From UBA11524 sp964464815 (GTDB lineage: Bacteria; Bacillota; Clostridia; Christensenellales; Aristaeellaceae), in the NCBI GenBank assembly GCA_964464815.1, contig CAYXHF010000002.1, positions 62,001 through 126,000 on the forward strand: a stretch of DNA of 64,000 nucleotides, read 5' to 3'. Under the pieces are notes generated by a model, which was not told the DNA's origin, searched no databases, and saw nothing but the letters and a program-made list of their open reading frames with translations. This document shows, one piece after another, positions 25,670-34,625 of this stretch. Position 1 is the stretch's first letter, and every line of letters begins with the position of its first letter. The position numbers and the translations under genes were made by a program.

Positions 25670-26560
25670 GTGTCTGTTTTTCTGCCGGTTGCCACACTTT
25701 TTCTGCTCATGCTCTGCGGATTTTTCTCTGCAAAGCGCAAACTCGTGGATGAACACGGCGTTGCGGCACTGAACAAAATCGTCCTGACCTTCGCCCTGCC
25801 TGCGCTGACGCTTTCCAGCATGCAGACCTCCGCCAGCCCGGAGCTGATACGCAATCTCCTGCTCGTCTTTGTGCTGAGCTGTGTGCTGATGCTGCTCTGC
25901 GGTGTAGTGGCCTACTTCCTCTTTGGCCGGGAGACGATGGCACGGCGCGGTGTGCTGACAAATCTCTCCATGCTCTCCAACTGCGCCTTCATGGGCTACC
26001 CCGTGGTCATTGCCACCTTGGGCCAGGACGCGCTGATTATCGCCGTGATGTACTCCGCGGCCTTCAACCTGATGGTGTGGACGGCAGGCTCGTTTTTCTT
26101 TGGTGGCGTGCGTGCCATGGAACCAAAGCGCCTGCTGACCAATCCGCCGCTGCTGGCCGTTGTGGGCGGTCTGGTGCTGCTGCTGACCGGCTGGCATCTG
26201 CCCGATTTTCTGAATGACGCGCTAGAAATGCTGGGCAATCTGACAACGCCGCTGGCCATGTTCATCATCGGTGCGCGGCTGATTGACCTGCGCCTGTCAC
26301 ACCTGACGGATAAGTCGCTGCTGTTTGCCTGTGCGCTGCGCCTGGTGCTCTTTCCATCGCTGGTGCTGCTGCTGCGCCTGACGCCCCTGCCGGATGAGAT
26401 GGTGCAGGTCATGTTCCTCTGCACCGCCATGCCCTGCGCGGCCACGACGGCGATGCAGAGTGAAATGTTCCCCTGCGATCAGGCGCTGGCGTCCCGTGGT
26501 GTGGCGCTCTCCACAGCGCTTTCCATCCTGACACTGCCCATCATGCTCATGCTGCTTTAA
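25670..26560 (+). CDS. AEC (auxin efflux carrier) family permease
   Basis: 296 residues, about ten membrane helices, with the family signatures GFFSAKRKLVDEHGVAALNK at the N-terminus, FALPALT, MLSNCAFMGYPV (central motif) and the AxPCAATTAMQSEMF segment in the C-terminal half. AEC proteins export or import small organic acids such as malate or malonate, or act as auxin carriers in plants; the substrate here is unknown. The start is GTG 25670 after AGGAGG; upstream in-frame codons run into the promoter and are not used. The metallophosphoesterase gene follows after 33 bases and may be co-transcribed. Confidence 0.9.
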   Translation: MSVFLPVATLFLLMLCGFFSAKRKLVDEHGVAALNKIVLTFALPALTLSSMQTSASPELIRNLLLVFVLSCVLMLLCGVVAYFLFGRETMARRGVLTNLSMLSNCAFMGYPVVIATLGQDALIIAVMYSAAFNLMVWTAGSFFFGGVRAMEPKRLLTNPPLLAVVGGLVLLLTGWHLPDFLNDALEMLGNLTTPLAMFIIGARLIDLRLSHLTDKSLLFACALRLVLFPSLVLLLRLTPLPDEMVQVMFLCTAMPCAATTAMQSEMFPCDQALASRGVALSTALSILTLPIMLMLL

Positions 26561-26593
26561 CCCCATTTTTCCTGTCATGAAAGGAGACTCCCC

Positions 26594-27529
26594 ATGCGTC
26601 TCGTCTATCTGTTTCCCGGCGAAGACAAGCACTATGTGTCCCCACACTCCGATGGCTATAAGCCGCAGCGCAGCAAGTGGTTCCGCCGCCTCAAAATCGC
26701 GTTGATTGTGCTGGTTGTGCTGATGTTTGTGTATCCCTTCACCGAGCCTTTCATGCTCCAGGTGGATCAGACCGCCATCACATGCAGCGATTTGCCAACC
26801 GCCATCGGTCAGCTGCGCATCGTGTATGTGTCCGACATCCATCACGGTTCTCAGCCCTTTAGCGAAACGCGCCTGAACAATCTCATCAAGCGCATCAACG
26901 CCACCAATGCGGATTTGGTGCTCCTTGGCGGCGATTATGCCACGGACAAATTGACCTCCGCCGCGTTTTTCAATGACCTGCCCCGCATTTCCAGCCGCTA
27001 TGGCGTCTACGCCGTGGCAGGCGAACGCGACCGCTACCCGATGGACAAGAAAAACGAATCCGTCTCGCGCCTGCGCAACGCTATGTCCTCCGCTGGCATC
27101 ACCCTGCTGAGTAACGAGGTCGTCAGCATCCGCATCGGCACCAGCGACATCTACCTCGCTGGCATTGACGAAGTGACCACCCAGCAGTACGACATTCCTT
27201 CCCTTGCCCAGCAGGTCAGCAAAGACGATTTCGTGATTTTCCTTTCCCACAATCCATCCATCATTTCCGAAGCGCTGGCCGCCACAGACCGGAACGGCCA
27301 CGGCAACTGGATTGATTTGGCCCTGTTTGGCCACACGCATGGCGGTCAGCTTCCCTTCCTGGAGCGCGTCTTTAACTTTAACGGCATCCCATCCCGCTAC
27401 GATAGCGGCTGGCTGCACGAAAGCCGTGCATGGCTACTGATTTCCCGTGGCTTTGGCACAACCGGCCTTCCGGCGCGATTGTTCTGCCAGCCGCAGATGC
27501 ACATCATCACCATCCAGCCCGGCAGTTGA
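26594..27529 (+). CDS. membrane-anchored metallophosphoesterase (YkuE/YaeI-like) with altered GNHD motif
   Basis: 311 residues. A basic N-terminus and a membrane helix (about 33-52) place the enzyme at the membrane. Motifs of the calcineurin fold are DIHHG (about 80), GGDYA (about 115), SHNP (about 218) and GHTHGGQ (about 245). The usual GNHD reads GERDRY (about 141), so the metal-bridging Asn and substrate His are replaced. Relatives such as YkuE and LpxG-like enzymes hydrolyse phosphodiesters at the membrane. With this change the protein may have altered metal chemistry or be inactive. It begins 33 bp after the AEC gene and ends 5 bp from the convergent DUF4363 gene, with no terminator between. 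Confidence 0.88.
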   Translation: MRLVYLFPGEDKHYVSPHSDGYKPQRSKWFRRLKIALIVLVVLMFVYPFTEPFMLQVDQTAITCSDLPTAIGQLRIVYVSDIHHGSQPFSETRLNNLIKRINATNADLVLLGGDYATDKLTSAAFFNDLPRISSRYGVYAVAGERDRYPMDKKNESVSRLRNAMSSAGITLLSNEVVSIRIGTSDIYLAGIDEVTTQQYDIPSLAQQVSKDDFVIFLSHNPSIISEALAATDRNGHGNWIDLALFGHTHGGQLPFLERVFNFNGIPSRYDSGWLHESRAWLLISRGFGTTGLPARLFCQPQMHIITIQPGS

Positions 27530-27534
27530 TGCCC

Positions 27535-27918
27535 CTACAGGATATTCCCCAGCGTCAGCGCATCCCGGTGGTATAGATGCCCGGCGCATTCGTTCAGCTC
27601 CGTACAGGCTTCCAGACACATCGGCAATTCCTGCATGTCTGCCGCCGCCTGTAATTTTTTCAGTGCCATGGTCACATCGTCCACGTCCTCGTGGTTGATG
27701 AGCATTTGCAGCCATGGCACTTTTTGTTGCCATTTTTCCTGCGCCTGCGCCGTTTCTTCTTGTAGCGCCTGCCAGTTTTCCGATTCTGCCAGCGTGCGCA
27801 GCTCGTCGCTTGTCGTGATGTAGCTTTCCGATAGCGCCCGCGTTTCCGATCCGCTCCATATGCCCAGCACCAGCGTCAGCGCCGTCAGCAGAATCGACAC
27901 CCATACACCCGTTTTCAT
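27535..27918 (-). CDS. DUF4363 family protein
   Basis: 127 residues: membrane helix or uncleaved signal at about 5-22, then a helical domain containing the LQEETAQAQEKWQQKVPWLQMLINHEDVDDV stretch in two halves, characteristic of DUF4363. No catalytic residues are evident. It overlaps the upstream DUF421 gene by one base (TAATG), so the two are translated together; the pair is common in Clostridia, sometimes linked to sporulation or the cell envelope. The function is unknown. Confidence 0.82.
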   Translation of the reverse strand: MKTGVWVSILLTALTLVLGIWSGSETRALSESYITTSDELRTLAESENWQALQEETAQAQEKWQQKVPWLQMLINHEDVDDVTMALKKLQAAADMQELPMCLEACTELNECAGHLYHRDALTLGNIL

Positions 27919-28640
27919 TACCACACCACCTTCTGCGGCGATAGCGCCTGATGCGTCTGCACGCGCGTTTGACCCTTGCCCTGCGCCAGCAGCATCCCCT
28001 GCGTGTTCAGACACAGGAAGAGCACATCCTGCACGCTTTCAAAGCCCAGCGCCCGTATTTGTCCCATCAGCCACCCCATGCTCAGTCCGCCACGCTGCAA
28101 ATTCCCCTTTTGCACCACACCATCCAAAATCAGCGGCAGTGGCAGCCCTTCCTGCGGTGGCATGCGCCCCACATCACGCGGCGTCAATGGCCGATTGTCG
28201 GCACTGGGAAAGATGGAGATATGTCCACCCGGTTCCAGCACCGCTGTGCCAACCTCCGATGGGTCGAGCATGCCTGCCGTGCGCATGGCCTCCATCAGGT
28301 CGCTCAAATCGACCGCCGACTTGCGCAATTGCTTTTCGCACAGCACACCGTTGCGTACCAGCACCGCCGGCTGGCCACACAGCCACGACCGGACGCGCTC
28401 CGACTTCATGCACAACGCTGTCAATAGCCCATGGCAGACCACCAACGCCACCATCGGCAGCAAGCCATACAGAATTGGAATGCCCACACCGCCCATAGGC
28501 GTCGCGGCCAGCTCCGCAATCATGATGACCACCACCAGCTCAAAGGGCTGCAATTGCCCTACCTGACGCTTCCCCATGGCCCGCATGGCCAGTAAGGATG
28601 CCGCGTACAGCAGCACCGAGCGAACAAAAATCGTTAGCAT
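27918..28640 (-). CDS. DUF421 (YetF-type) membrane protein
   Basis: 240 residues. Three N-terminal membrane helices (about 2-17, 38-55 and 62-80) contain the family signature AMRAMGKRQVGQLQPFELV. The soluble part has the LVRNGVLCEKQLRKSAVDLSDLM region in two pieces and ends in a second alpha/beta half. I start at ATG 28640 (GGAGGG, 7 bases away) rather than at longer in-frame alternatives, which cross the terminator at 28694-28730. Bacillus relatives (YetF, YkjA, YdfR) are spore or membrane proteins; YetF-like proteins have been tied to germination. It is coupled to DUF4363. Confidence 0.85.
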   Translation of the reverse strand: MLTIFVRSVLLYAASLLAMRAMGKRQVGQLQPFELVVVIMIAELAATPMGGVGIPILYGLLPMVALVVCHGLLTALCMKSERVRSWLCGQPAVLVRNGVLCEKQLRKSAVDLSDLMEAMRTAGMLDPSEVGTAVLEPGGHISIFPSADNRPLTPRDVGRMPPQEGLPLPLILDGVVQKGNLQRGGLSMGWLMGQIRALGFESVQDVLFLCLNTQGMLLAQGKGQTRVQTHQALSPQKVVW

Positions 28641-28693
28641 ACCTTCACCCTCCGCACGTATTTTTCCCGATACATCAGGCAAATATGCGCATG

Positions 28694-28730
28694 CAAAAAG
28701 GTCGGAGACGTTTGTTTCTCCGACCCCTTT
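28694..28730 (-). terminator. rho-independent terminator, likely bidirectional
   Basis: GGTCGGAGA and TCTCCGACC pair over nine bases; T-runs flank both sides. It ends the gene whose stop is at 28739, and no gene approaches it from the plus side. Confidence 0.82.
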
Positions 28731-28738
28731 TTTGCATG

Positions 28739-30163
28739 TTATTCTGTCAGGGCATCCGTCGTTTCCTGCGGCAGCACCTCTGTCACCAGACAATTCAAGC
28801 CGATGCTGCTCAGGTAGAGCTTGACATCGCTGATGTTCTTGCTGCGCTGTAGCTGATTGGCCGCAATGTAGACAACCTGGAAGCTGCTGATGCCAAATTC
28901 CGGCGAATGCAGCACCGCAATCGGCGCACCCGTTTCGTACACAAGCAGATAGATGGCCGGCACCTGCTCCGACAGGTTCAATTTCATGCGCAGGCTGTGC
29001 GCACGCATCACCATGCTATAGCACGCTTGCTGGCGCTGAAGCTCCTCGCGGTAGCGCTGATAACGCTCCTGCCACGTTTCCTCGTCGGTAAAGATGTCGT
29101 CCGGCTTCTCTTCTTCAACAAGGCTTTCCGCTTCGTCCTCATCGCTGGGGTACAGTACCTCATAGGCCTTTTGATAGAAGGCGCTCTGCATGCTCTGTAG
29201 CATGCTTTGCAGCATTTCCGAGCTGACCGTACACATGGCTTCATACTGCACCTGTGGCAGCTCGTTGCGATAGAAAAGCTGCACCATCTGCATGCTGCTG
29301 GTGTTCATCACGTCCACGCGGTAGATGTGGGCCGGCTGTGCGTCACCATGCAATAGCTCATCCAGCATGCTGACGTCTTCGTCCGTGTATCCCCATGTAG
29401 CTTGCAGATAGCCGTTCCGCACCTCTTCTTCCATTTCATCAGCCATTTCTGCCAGCAACGCAAACGGCAGCGGTTTGCCCGCCTCGGTGAAGAAATCCTC
29501 CGGGAAGGCGATTGCCTCCGCGTTCGTCATGTCCACCGGCGTGCAAATCAGCTCCGGTAGCCCTTTTTCCACCAGCCAGGCGGTCACTTCTTCCGCCGTG
29601 GTGGCGGCCGCCAGCTTCTCGTCAAACAGCGGATACGCGTTCAGGGACACCATGCCATCCACGGTGTGCCAGCTCATCAGGATGGGCAGCGCGTCTTCAT
29701 ACAGCACAAAGGCGACAGCGGCCGGTGCCTCGCCTTCCGGCGCAACATAGTGCGTCGTGCGTGCCATGTGAACGGTCAGGGAGTACGCATAATCGCTCAT
29801 CTCCTCCGTCAACCAGTTCTGCACCATTTCCGTCAGCACCTTCACCTGCGACGTCGTGCGGGTGTACGCCGGATTGTCGCCAATCAGCTTGCTTTCCAGC
29901 TCCTCCTGCGAAATCAGATACACTGCGCTGGGATTCGTGCGGTCGCCACGGCGCAGATTCGTCAGCAGCTGTTTCTCGCTGATGCCGTTTTCCCGTTCGC
30001 TCACAAAGTCCGACGCCATGCGGTCACTGCGCAAAAGAACATCCACACGGCGCGTCAATTCCAGCAGATAACCCAGATTCACGCTCCCGGTATTTACCGT
30101 TTCTGCACCTGCCATCGTCAGGAGCAGCACCACCGAAAGTAGAATGGATAAAAGCTTTTTCAT
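28739..30163 (-). CDS. secreted protein of unknown function (474 residues)
   Basis: A signal peptide with KKLLSILLSVVLLLTMAGA and a likely cut before ETVNTG. The mature part has no motif that I recognise. It is acidic, has a helical segment around residues 310-380 rich in Gln, Glu and Arg, and has mixed alpha/beta parts on either side. I see no membrane anchor or lipobox Cys. The start is ATG 30163 (AGGAG 7 bases away); ATG 30166 is adjacent. It is downstream of ftsZ but separated from it by a terminator, so it is probably expressed on its own. No function is proposed. Confidence 0.75.
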   Translation of the reverse strand: MKKLLSILLSVVLLLTMAGAETVNTGSVNLGYLLELTRRVDVLLRSDRMASDFVSERENGISEKQLLTNLRRGDRTNPSAVYLISQEELESKLIGDNPAYTRTTSQVKVLTEMVQNWLTEEMSDYAYSLTVHMARTTHYVAPEGEAPAAVAFVLYEDALPILMSWHTVDGMVSLNAYPLFDEKLAAATTAEEVTAWLVEKGLPELICTPVDMTNAEAIAFPEDFFTEAGKPLPFALLAEMADEMEEEVRNGYLQATWGYTDEDVSMLDELLHGDAQPAHIYRVDVMNTSSMQMVQLFYRNELPQVQYEAMCTVSSEMLQSMLQSMQSAFYQKAYEVLYPSDEDEAESLVEEEKPDDIFTDEETWQERYQRYREELQRQQACYSMVMRAHSLRMKLNLSEQVPAIYLLVYETGAPIAVLHSPEFGISSFQVVYIAANQLQRSKNISDVKLYLSSIGLNCLVTEVLPQETTDALTE

Positions 30164-30276
30164 CATTTGACTCCTTTCATGTTCAGGGAGGCTTATTAGC
30201 AATATACCATATTTCCCGCTATTTGTCACGTTTTTTGCCTGTTTTTCATCAACTTCTCATGATTCCACGGATGCAT

Positions 30277-30313
30277 AAAAACGACCTGTCCCTCGTGACA
30301 AGAGACAGGTCGT
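30277..30313 (-). terminator. rho-independent terminator after ftsZ
   Basis: ACGACCTGTC and GACAGGTCGT form a perfect 10-bp stem followed by a T-run on the minus strand. It lies 12 bases past the ftsZ stop and ends the dcw cluster. Confidence 0.88.
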
Positions 30314-30324
30314 CAATGCTTTTA

Positions 30325-31740
30325 TTAGCTGTTGCGGCGCTTCATGAAGGACGGCACACCGTGCGCATCCGTCGTGGGCTGCTTGGGCGGCTGAATGGAC
30401 GGCATCGGGCCGGTCGCACCACCCGCGTACTGGGACTGCGGCTGCATCGCGCCAGTGAAGCCCGGCTGGAAGTCCTGCGTCTGCTGGGTCGCAAACGCCT
30501 GCGGCTGTCCATAAGCGGGCTGCTGCGGCTGCTGAACCGGCTGCTGCATGGGCTGGGGCGCATAGAACGCCGGCTGAGCCTGCGTGTTGGACATCGGCGC
30601 CTGCGGCACACCCATGGTCGGATGGCTGTTGTAGCTGTCCGTCGCGGTGAAGCTGGGCACATACTCACCGGTCGTGCCGTAGTTCACAGGCTGATAGCTG
30701 CCCGTCGCGGAGCTGGTGCCATAGACGCGGTCATGATTGATTTCACGTGCGGACTTGATGGGATCACGCGGCGGGAAGGGCGTCTTTTCAAAGCCCGTCG
30801 CAATGACGGTGATACGCACCTTGTCGCCCATGGATTCATCAATACCGGCACCGAAGATGATGTTGGCGTCGCTGTCGGCCGCTTCCATCACCAGATTGGC
30901 GGCTTCGTTGATTTCCAGCAGGGAGATATCCTTGCCGCCGGTGATGTTAATCAGCACCGCACGCGCGCCATCAATGGAGGTTTCCAGCAGCGGGCTGGAG
31001 ATTGCATTCTTGGCCGCATCGACCATCTTGCTCTCGCCCTCGCCGTAGCCGATGCCCATGTGGGCCATGCCGCCGGATTCCATGACGGTCTTGACGTCGG
31101 CGAAGTCCAGATTGATCAGCGCCGGCACAGCAATCAGGTCACTGATGCCCTGAATGCCCTGACGCAGCACATCGTCGGCAATGCCGAAGGCGTCAATCAT
31201 GCTCGTTCCCTTGCTGACGACCTGCAACAGGCGGTCATTGGGAATCACAACCAGCGTATCCACGCGCTGCTTGAGATCGGAGATACCGGCCTCGGCATTG
31301 CGCATGCGCTGCTTGCCCTCAAAGGCGAAGGGCTTGCTGACCACAGCAATGGTCAAAGCGCCCTGCTCACGGGCGATTTCTGCCACCACCGGTGCGCAGC
31401 CCGTGCCCGTGCCACCGCCCATACCAGCGGTCACAAACACCAGATCCGCGCCCTTGAGTGCGCCCGCGATTTCCTCGCGGGATTCCTCTGCGCTGCGGCG
31501 ACCCACCTCAGGCACAGCACCTGCGCCCAGGCCCTTGGTCACCTTCTCGCCAATCTGGATTTTCGTCTGTGCGCCGGACATTTGCAGTGCCTGCATGTCC
31601 GTGTTAATGGCGATGAATTCCACGCCACGGAGGCCAGCCTCCACCATGCGGTTGATGGCGTTGCCGCCGCCACCGCCGCAGCCAACCACCTTAATCGACG
31701 CATAACCGCTCGTCATCTGGTCATTCTGAATTTCAATCAC
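30325..31740 (-). CDS. ftsZ: cell division GTPase FtsZ
   Basis: 471 residues. The tubulin-fold GTPase shows the signature GGGTGTG at about 108-114, the N-terminal CGGGGGNAINRM nucleotide loop and the T7 synergy loop NLDFAD near 212. FtsZ forms the cytokinetic ring at midcell. The GTPase core ends at about 318. A long linker of about 140 residues rich in Gln, Pro, Ala and Tyr follows, then the conserved tip VPSFMKRRNS, which binds FtsA. The linker is longer than in many Firmicutes. The start is GTG 31740 with a GGGGG site. ftsA lies 53 bp upstream; they share the promoter at 33134-33162. Confidence 0.97.
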   Translation of the reverse strand: MIEIQNDQMTSGYASIKVVGCGGGGGNAINRMVEAGLRGVEFIAINTDMQALQMSGAQTKIQIGEKVTKGLGAGAVPEVGRRSAEESREEIAGALKGADLVFVTAGMGGGTGTGCAPVVAEIAREQGALTIAVVSKPFAFEGKQRMRNAEAGISDLKQRVDTLVVIPNDRLLQVVSKGTSMIDAFGIADDVLRQGIQGISDLIAVPALINLDFADVKTVMESGGMAHMGIGYGEGESKMVDAAKNAISSPLLETSIDGARAVLINITGGKDISLLEINEAANLVMEAADSDANIIFGAGIDESMGDKVRITVIATGFEKTPFPPRDPIKSAREINHDRVYGTSSATGSYQPVNYGTTGEYVPSFTATDSYNSHPTMGVPQAPMSNTQAQPAFYAPQPMQQPVQQPQQPAYGQPQAFATQQTQDFQPGFTGAMQPQSQYAGGATGPMPSIQPPKQPTTDAHGVPSFMKRRNS

Positions 31741-31793
31741 GTTGCATCCCCCTGACTCATATGCTCATCTGGTAACTTGCCCGTATCTATCCA

Positions 31794-32975
31794 TCAATAT
31801 CCCATCAGCCAGCGGAGTGCGCGGCTGAACAGTCCCTTGGCACCGCCTTCGGGCTGCTTCTGCTCTTCCTGCGTGGTCACAACCAGAATGGTCAGGCCCA
31901 CAGCGCTGGAAAATACATGGCTGGTCATTTTGTTGTTGGTACGCTGTGCTTCGCGCACGATGCGGTGCAGCTTGCTGGCAAGGAAGTCCTTGCCGCCCTT
32001 GTTGAGAATCAAGCCGCCGCCCGTCAAATAGACATTGGACCACTTGCCCAGCTTCACGCCGCCATCCTCCAACGCCTTGTTGATGGCATTGGCGATTTCC
32101 TCCACCTTCGCCTCAATAATCGGGGCGACCTCTTCGCGGCGGATGGTACGCGCCGGTTCGGTTTCCGTGGCCGGAATGGTGTAGGTTTCGTTCTGGTTGG
32201 TGCTGCTGAAATTGTAGGTCTGCTTAATCTTCTCCTCGGCAAAATCGAAGGGAATTTCCAGCTTCGTGGCCAGGTCAGCCGCAATATGGCCGCCGCCAAT
32301 ATCCAGGCACTTGTGGAAAATCAGCGCGTCACCCTCCATGACCATGACGTCGGTGTTCAGATAGCCGATGTCAATGAGCATCGCGGTCTTGTCGCGCTCG
32401 TCCTGGCTCAGGGCGTAGGTGGCTTCACCAGCAACGCTGGAGTAATACTCGCGCACCTCAATGCCCATCTGGCGCATGCGGTAATCCATGTCATCCAGGA
32501 AGTAGGTATCGGCCGTCACCAGCGCAATCATCGCGGTCAGCTCGCGACCCTTGATGCCCACGGGAGAAAGCGTCTTCTTGCCATCGTCCACGCGGAACCA
32601 TGCCGGTGCGGAATGGATGATGCGCATACCCTCCTGCTCGGCCAGCTTGAAGCACGCCTTGACGTCCTGCGCCGTTACATGCGGGTCAGGGCCAGTCAGG
32701 GCCACCTTCACCTCGGACACCTGCACATGGGTAAACATACCCGGCACGCCCACATTCAGCTCGCGGATGCGGCAATTGCCCGTCTGCTGCGCCTGATCAA
32801 TGGCGTTCTTGATAGCGTCGTAAATTTCGGAAGGGTTATTCCACCCATCCTGCAAATAACCACTGTATTGCACCGCTCCAGAGCCCACAATGTCACAGCG
32901 CTCTCCGTTACTCTGCGCCACCATGGTAACGATTTTGCTGGTTCCAAAGTCTATCGTCGGTACCGTAATCTTCAT
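31794..32975 (-). CDS. ftsA: cell division protein FtsA
   Basis: 393 residues of the actin/HSP70 fold: phosphate 1 loop IDFGTSKIV at about 8-16, the IDIGYLNTDVMV loop near 199, the DIGGGHIAADL adenosine region and YLTGGG near 311. The C-terminus KGLFSRALRWLMGY is the amphipathic helix that tethers FtsA to the membrane. FtsA links FtsZ filaments to the membrane and to the septal synthases. Compared with model FtsA, several motif residues are atypical, but the overall order is preserved. The start is ATG 32975; the leader of about 150 bases holds hairpins. Confidence 0.9.
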   Translation of the reverse strand: MKITVPTIDFGTSKIVTMVAQSNGERCDIVGSGAVQYSGYLQDGWNNPSEIYDAIKNAIDQAQQTGNCRIRELNVGVPGMFTHVQVSEVKVALTGPDPHVTAQDVKACFKLAEQEGMRIIHSAPAWFRVDDGKKTLSPVGIKGRELTAMIALVTADTYFLDDMDYRMRQMGIEVREYYSSVAGEATYALSQDERDKTAMLIDIGYLNTDVMVMEGDALIFHKCLDIGGGHIAADLATKLEIPFDFAEEKIKQTYNFSSTNQNETYTIPATETEPARTIRREEVAPIIEAKVEEIANAINKALEDGGVKLGKWSNVYLTGGGLILNKGGKDFLASKLHRIVREAQRTNNKMTSHVFSSAVGLTILVVTTQEEQKQPEGGAKGLFSRALRWLMGY

Positions 32976-33239
32976 GCGCTTTCATACCCCCTGTTTTCCG
33001 GTTTGCTGCTTTCCGGTTGAGCAGTACCGGAAAAAATGTGGTTCAGGTATCCTGTCGCTGCCGCTTGCCTTTTCAAGGGGCAGCCTGTCCCTTGCGCAGC
33101 ATGTGCAGTCGTTCATCCAATATACCATTTTCCATTATAAGCTTTTTTTCACTGGAATGCAAGTGCTTTCGGGCTTTTTGCTTGCTTTTCGTGCGGATTT
33201 TCTTGCGCATCTGCGCCGATTTTGTCGCGCCTGCAAGCT
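32976..33239 (-). promoter_or_regulatory. promoter (33134-33162) and structured leader of ftsA-ftsZ
   Basis: TTGCAT-17-TATAAT lies at 33162-33134 on the minus strand, giving ftsA and ftsZ their own promoter inside the dcw cluster. Downstream, CAAGGG/CCCTTG (about 33078-33101) and repeated TTCCGG segments (about 32997-33032) can fold into hairpins. No gene is visible in these 264 bases. The structures may tune FtsA translation; no known riboswitch is recognised. Confidence 0.75.
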
Positions 33240-34586
33240 TTATGGCATTTTCGGCGGAGCATACACCGGTTCAACCGGATTGCTCAGCGTCAGTGTGCCA
33301 CCCGTTTCGCCATTTTCGGCCAGCCACTGCCGCACGATGGTGAACGCACGCGTCTTTTCATGCAGCAAGTCGCTGTCGCCCAGAATGATCTGCATTCCGT
33401 CCCTGGTCTGCATCGTTATTCTGTCCAGGGAGCTGACGTCCAATACAGCAATTTCGTCAATACAGCCCATTACCTTGAGCTGCACCAGCTCCTCGGTCAC
33501 GGCATCGAGCTGTTGCTGCTGTGCTGGAACGATTTTCTGCCCGATGATGACGCGCTTGATGCTCATTCCCTGCACCGTCACCAGATTCGGATTTTTCACC
33601 AGCGGATCGTTGTACGTGCGCAGGACATGGCCCTGACTATCCGTCACAATGCCGATACCACCCGAGGTCAGGCACGCCGTCTCCTGTCGCTCCTTGACCT
33701 GAATCGTGATGGTGTCGTAGGAGCTGATGGCGTAGATGTCGTAGTGCAAATACGGATTCTGCTGGATGCGGTTGCGCAGCTCCTCCTCATCCAGGAAGAT
33801 GCTCTGGCCGATTTGGATTTGTGACAGCGCAATGATTTCCTCATCGGAGATATTCACATTGCCAATCACGTTGATTTTGCGCACCCTGCAAATCACCCCG
33901 AAGAACAGCGCGGCCAGCAGAATCAGCACCGCCACCACTACCAGACAGCCCATCAGCCAGCTGCGTCTGCGCTTGCTGTATCGCGGCGTTTCTCCGGTAT
34001 AGCTATCGGTATCCAGAATATTCGGCCGCCTTTGCTGCTGCTGCGCCGCCGCCGCCGCCAGTGGCGGTTCCATTCTTTGTGGCGGTTCCACTCTTTGTTG
34101 CGGTTCCATGCTTTGTGACGGCGTTCTTCCCTGCGGCCGTGCCGTACCATTTGGCTGTACCGCGCCACCCGTCGGCATATACCCCTGCTGTCTTGCCTGC
34201 GAAGCGGATGCCTGATAGGGCATTTGCGGCGCCGCCGGACGCTGCTGATTGGGCTGTCCCTGTCCGGGCATCATCGGCCGTTGCTGCGACCTGCCGGAGG
34301 CCATTTGCGGCGGCATCCCGGACGACTGCGCATAGTGCTGTGCGCTCTGCTGCGGCGTCTGGCCCGGATTTTGCACCGGCTGTGAGGCCGCCGTGTTGCG
34401 CGGTGGCTGATTCCAGAAGGGATTGTGCGTGTTATACAGCGCCGGAGAGCGTTCCTGACGCAATTCCGGCGACTGCTCCGGTTCCTCAAACGGCCACGAT
34501 GCATCATCCATCATCGGTGACTGCTGACCCGGCTGTGTCGGCTGTTGGGGCGGTGTTTGTCCCCTGCTCCATTGCTCGCGTGCCAT
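33240..34586 (-). CDS. ftsQ: cell division protein FtsQ/DivIB with long Gln/Pro-rich N-terminus
   Basis: 448 residues. The first ~205 residues are a cytoplasmic, low-complexity segment rich in Gln, Pro and Met with repeated MEPPQR-like units. A single membrane helix follows at about 212-233, then a POTRA domain starting VRKINVIGNVNISDEEII and an FtsQ beta domain. FtsQ/DivIB is a bitopic protein of the FtsQLB complex that activates septal wall synthesis. The cytoplasmic part in Bacillus DivIB is only about 30 residues, so this extension is exceptional. The start is ATG 34586 (GGAGG upstream); GTG 34589 is adjacent. It is followed by the internal promoter for ftsA. Confidence 0.9.
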   Translation of the reverse strand: MAREQWSRGQTPPQQPTQPGQQSPMMDDASWPFEEPEQSPELRQERSPALYNTHNPFWNQPPRNTAASQPVQNPGQTPQQSAQHYAQSSGMPPQMASGRSQQRPMMPGQGQPNQQRPAAPQMPYQASASQARQQGYMPTGGAVQPNGTARPQGRTPSQSMEPQQRVEPPQRMEPPLAAAAAQQQQRRPNILDTDSYTGETPRYSKRRRSWLMGCLVVVAVLILLAALFFGVICRVRKINVIGNVNISDEEIIALSQIQIGQSIFLDEEELRNRIQQNPYLHYDIYAISSYDTITIQVKERQETACLTSGGIGIVTDSQGHVLRTYNDPLVKNPNLVTVQGMSIKRVIIGQKIVPAQQQQLDAVTEELVQLKVMGCIDEIAVLDVSSLDRITMQTRDGMQIILGDSDLLHEKTRAFTIVRQWLAENGETGGTLTLSNPVEPVYAPPKMP

Positions 34587-34625
34587 CACACGGTTCCTCC
34601 TTCCACTTTGGTGCTTCGGTGTTTG

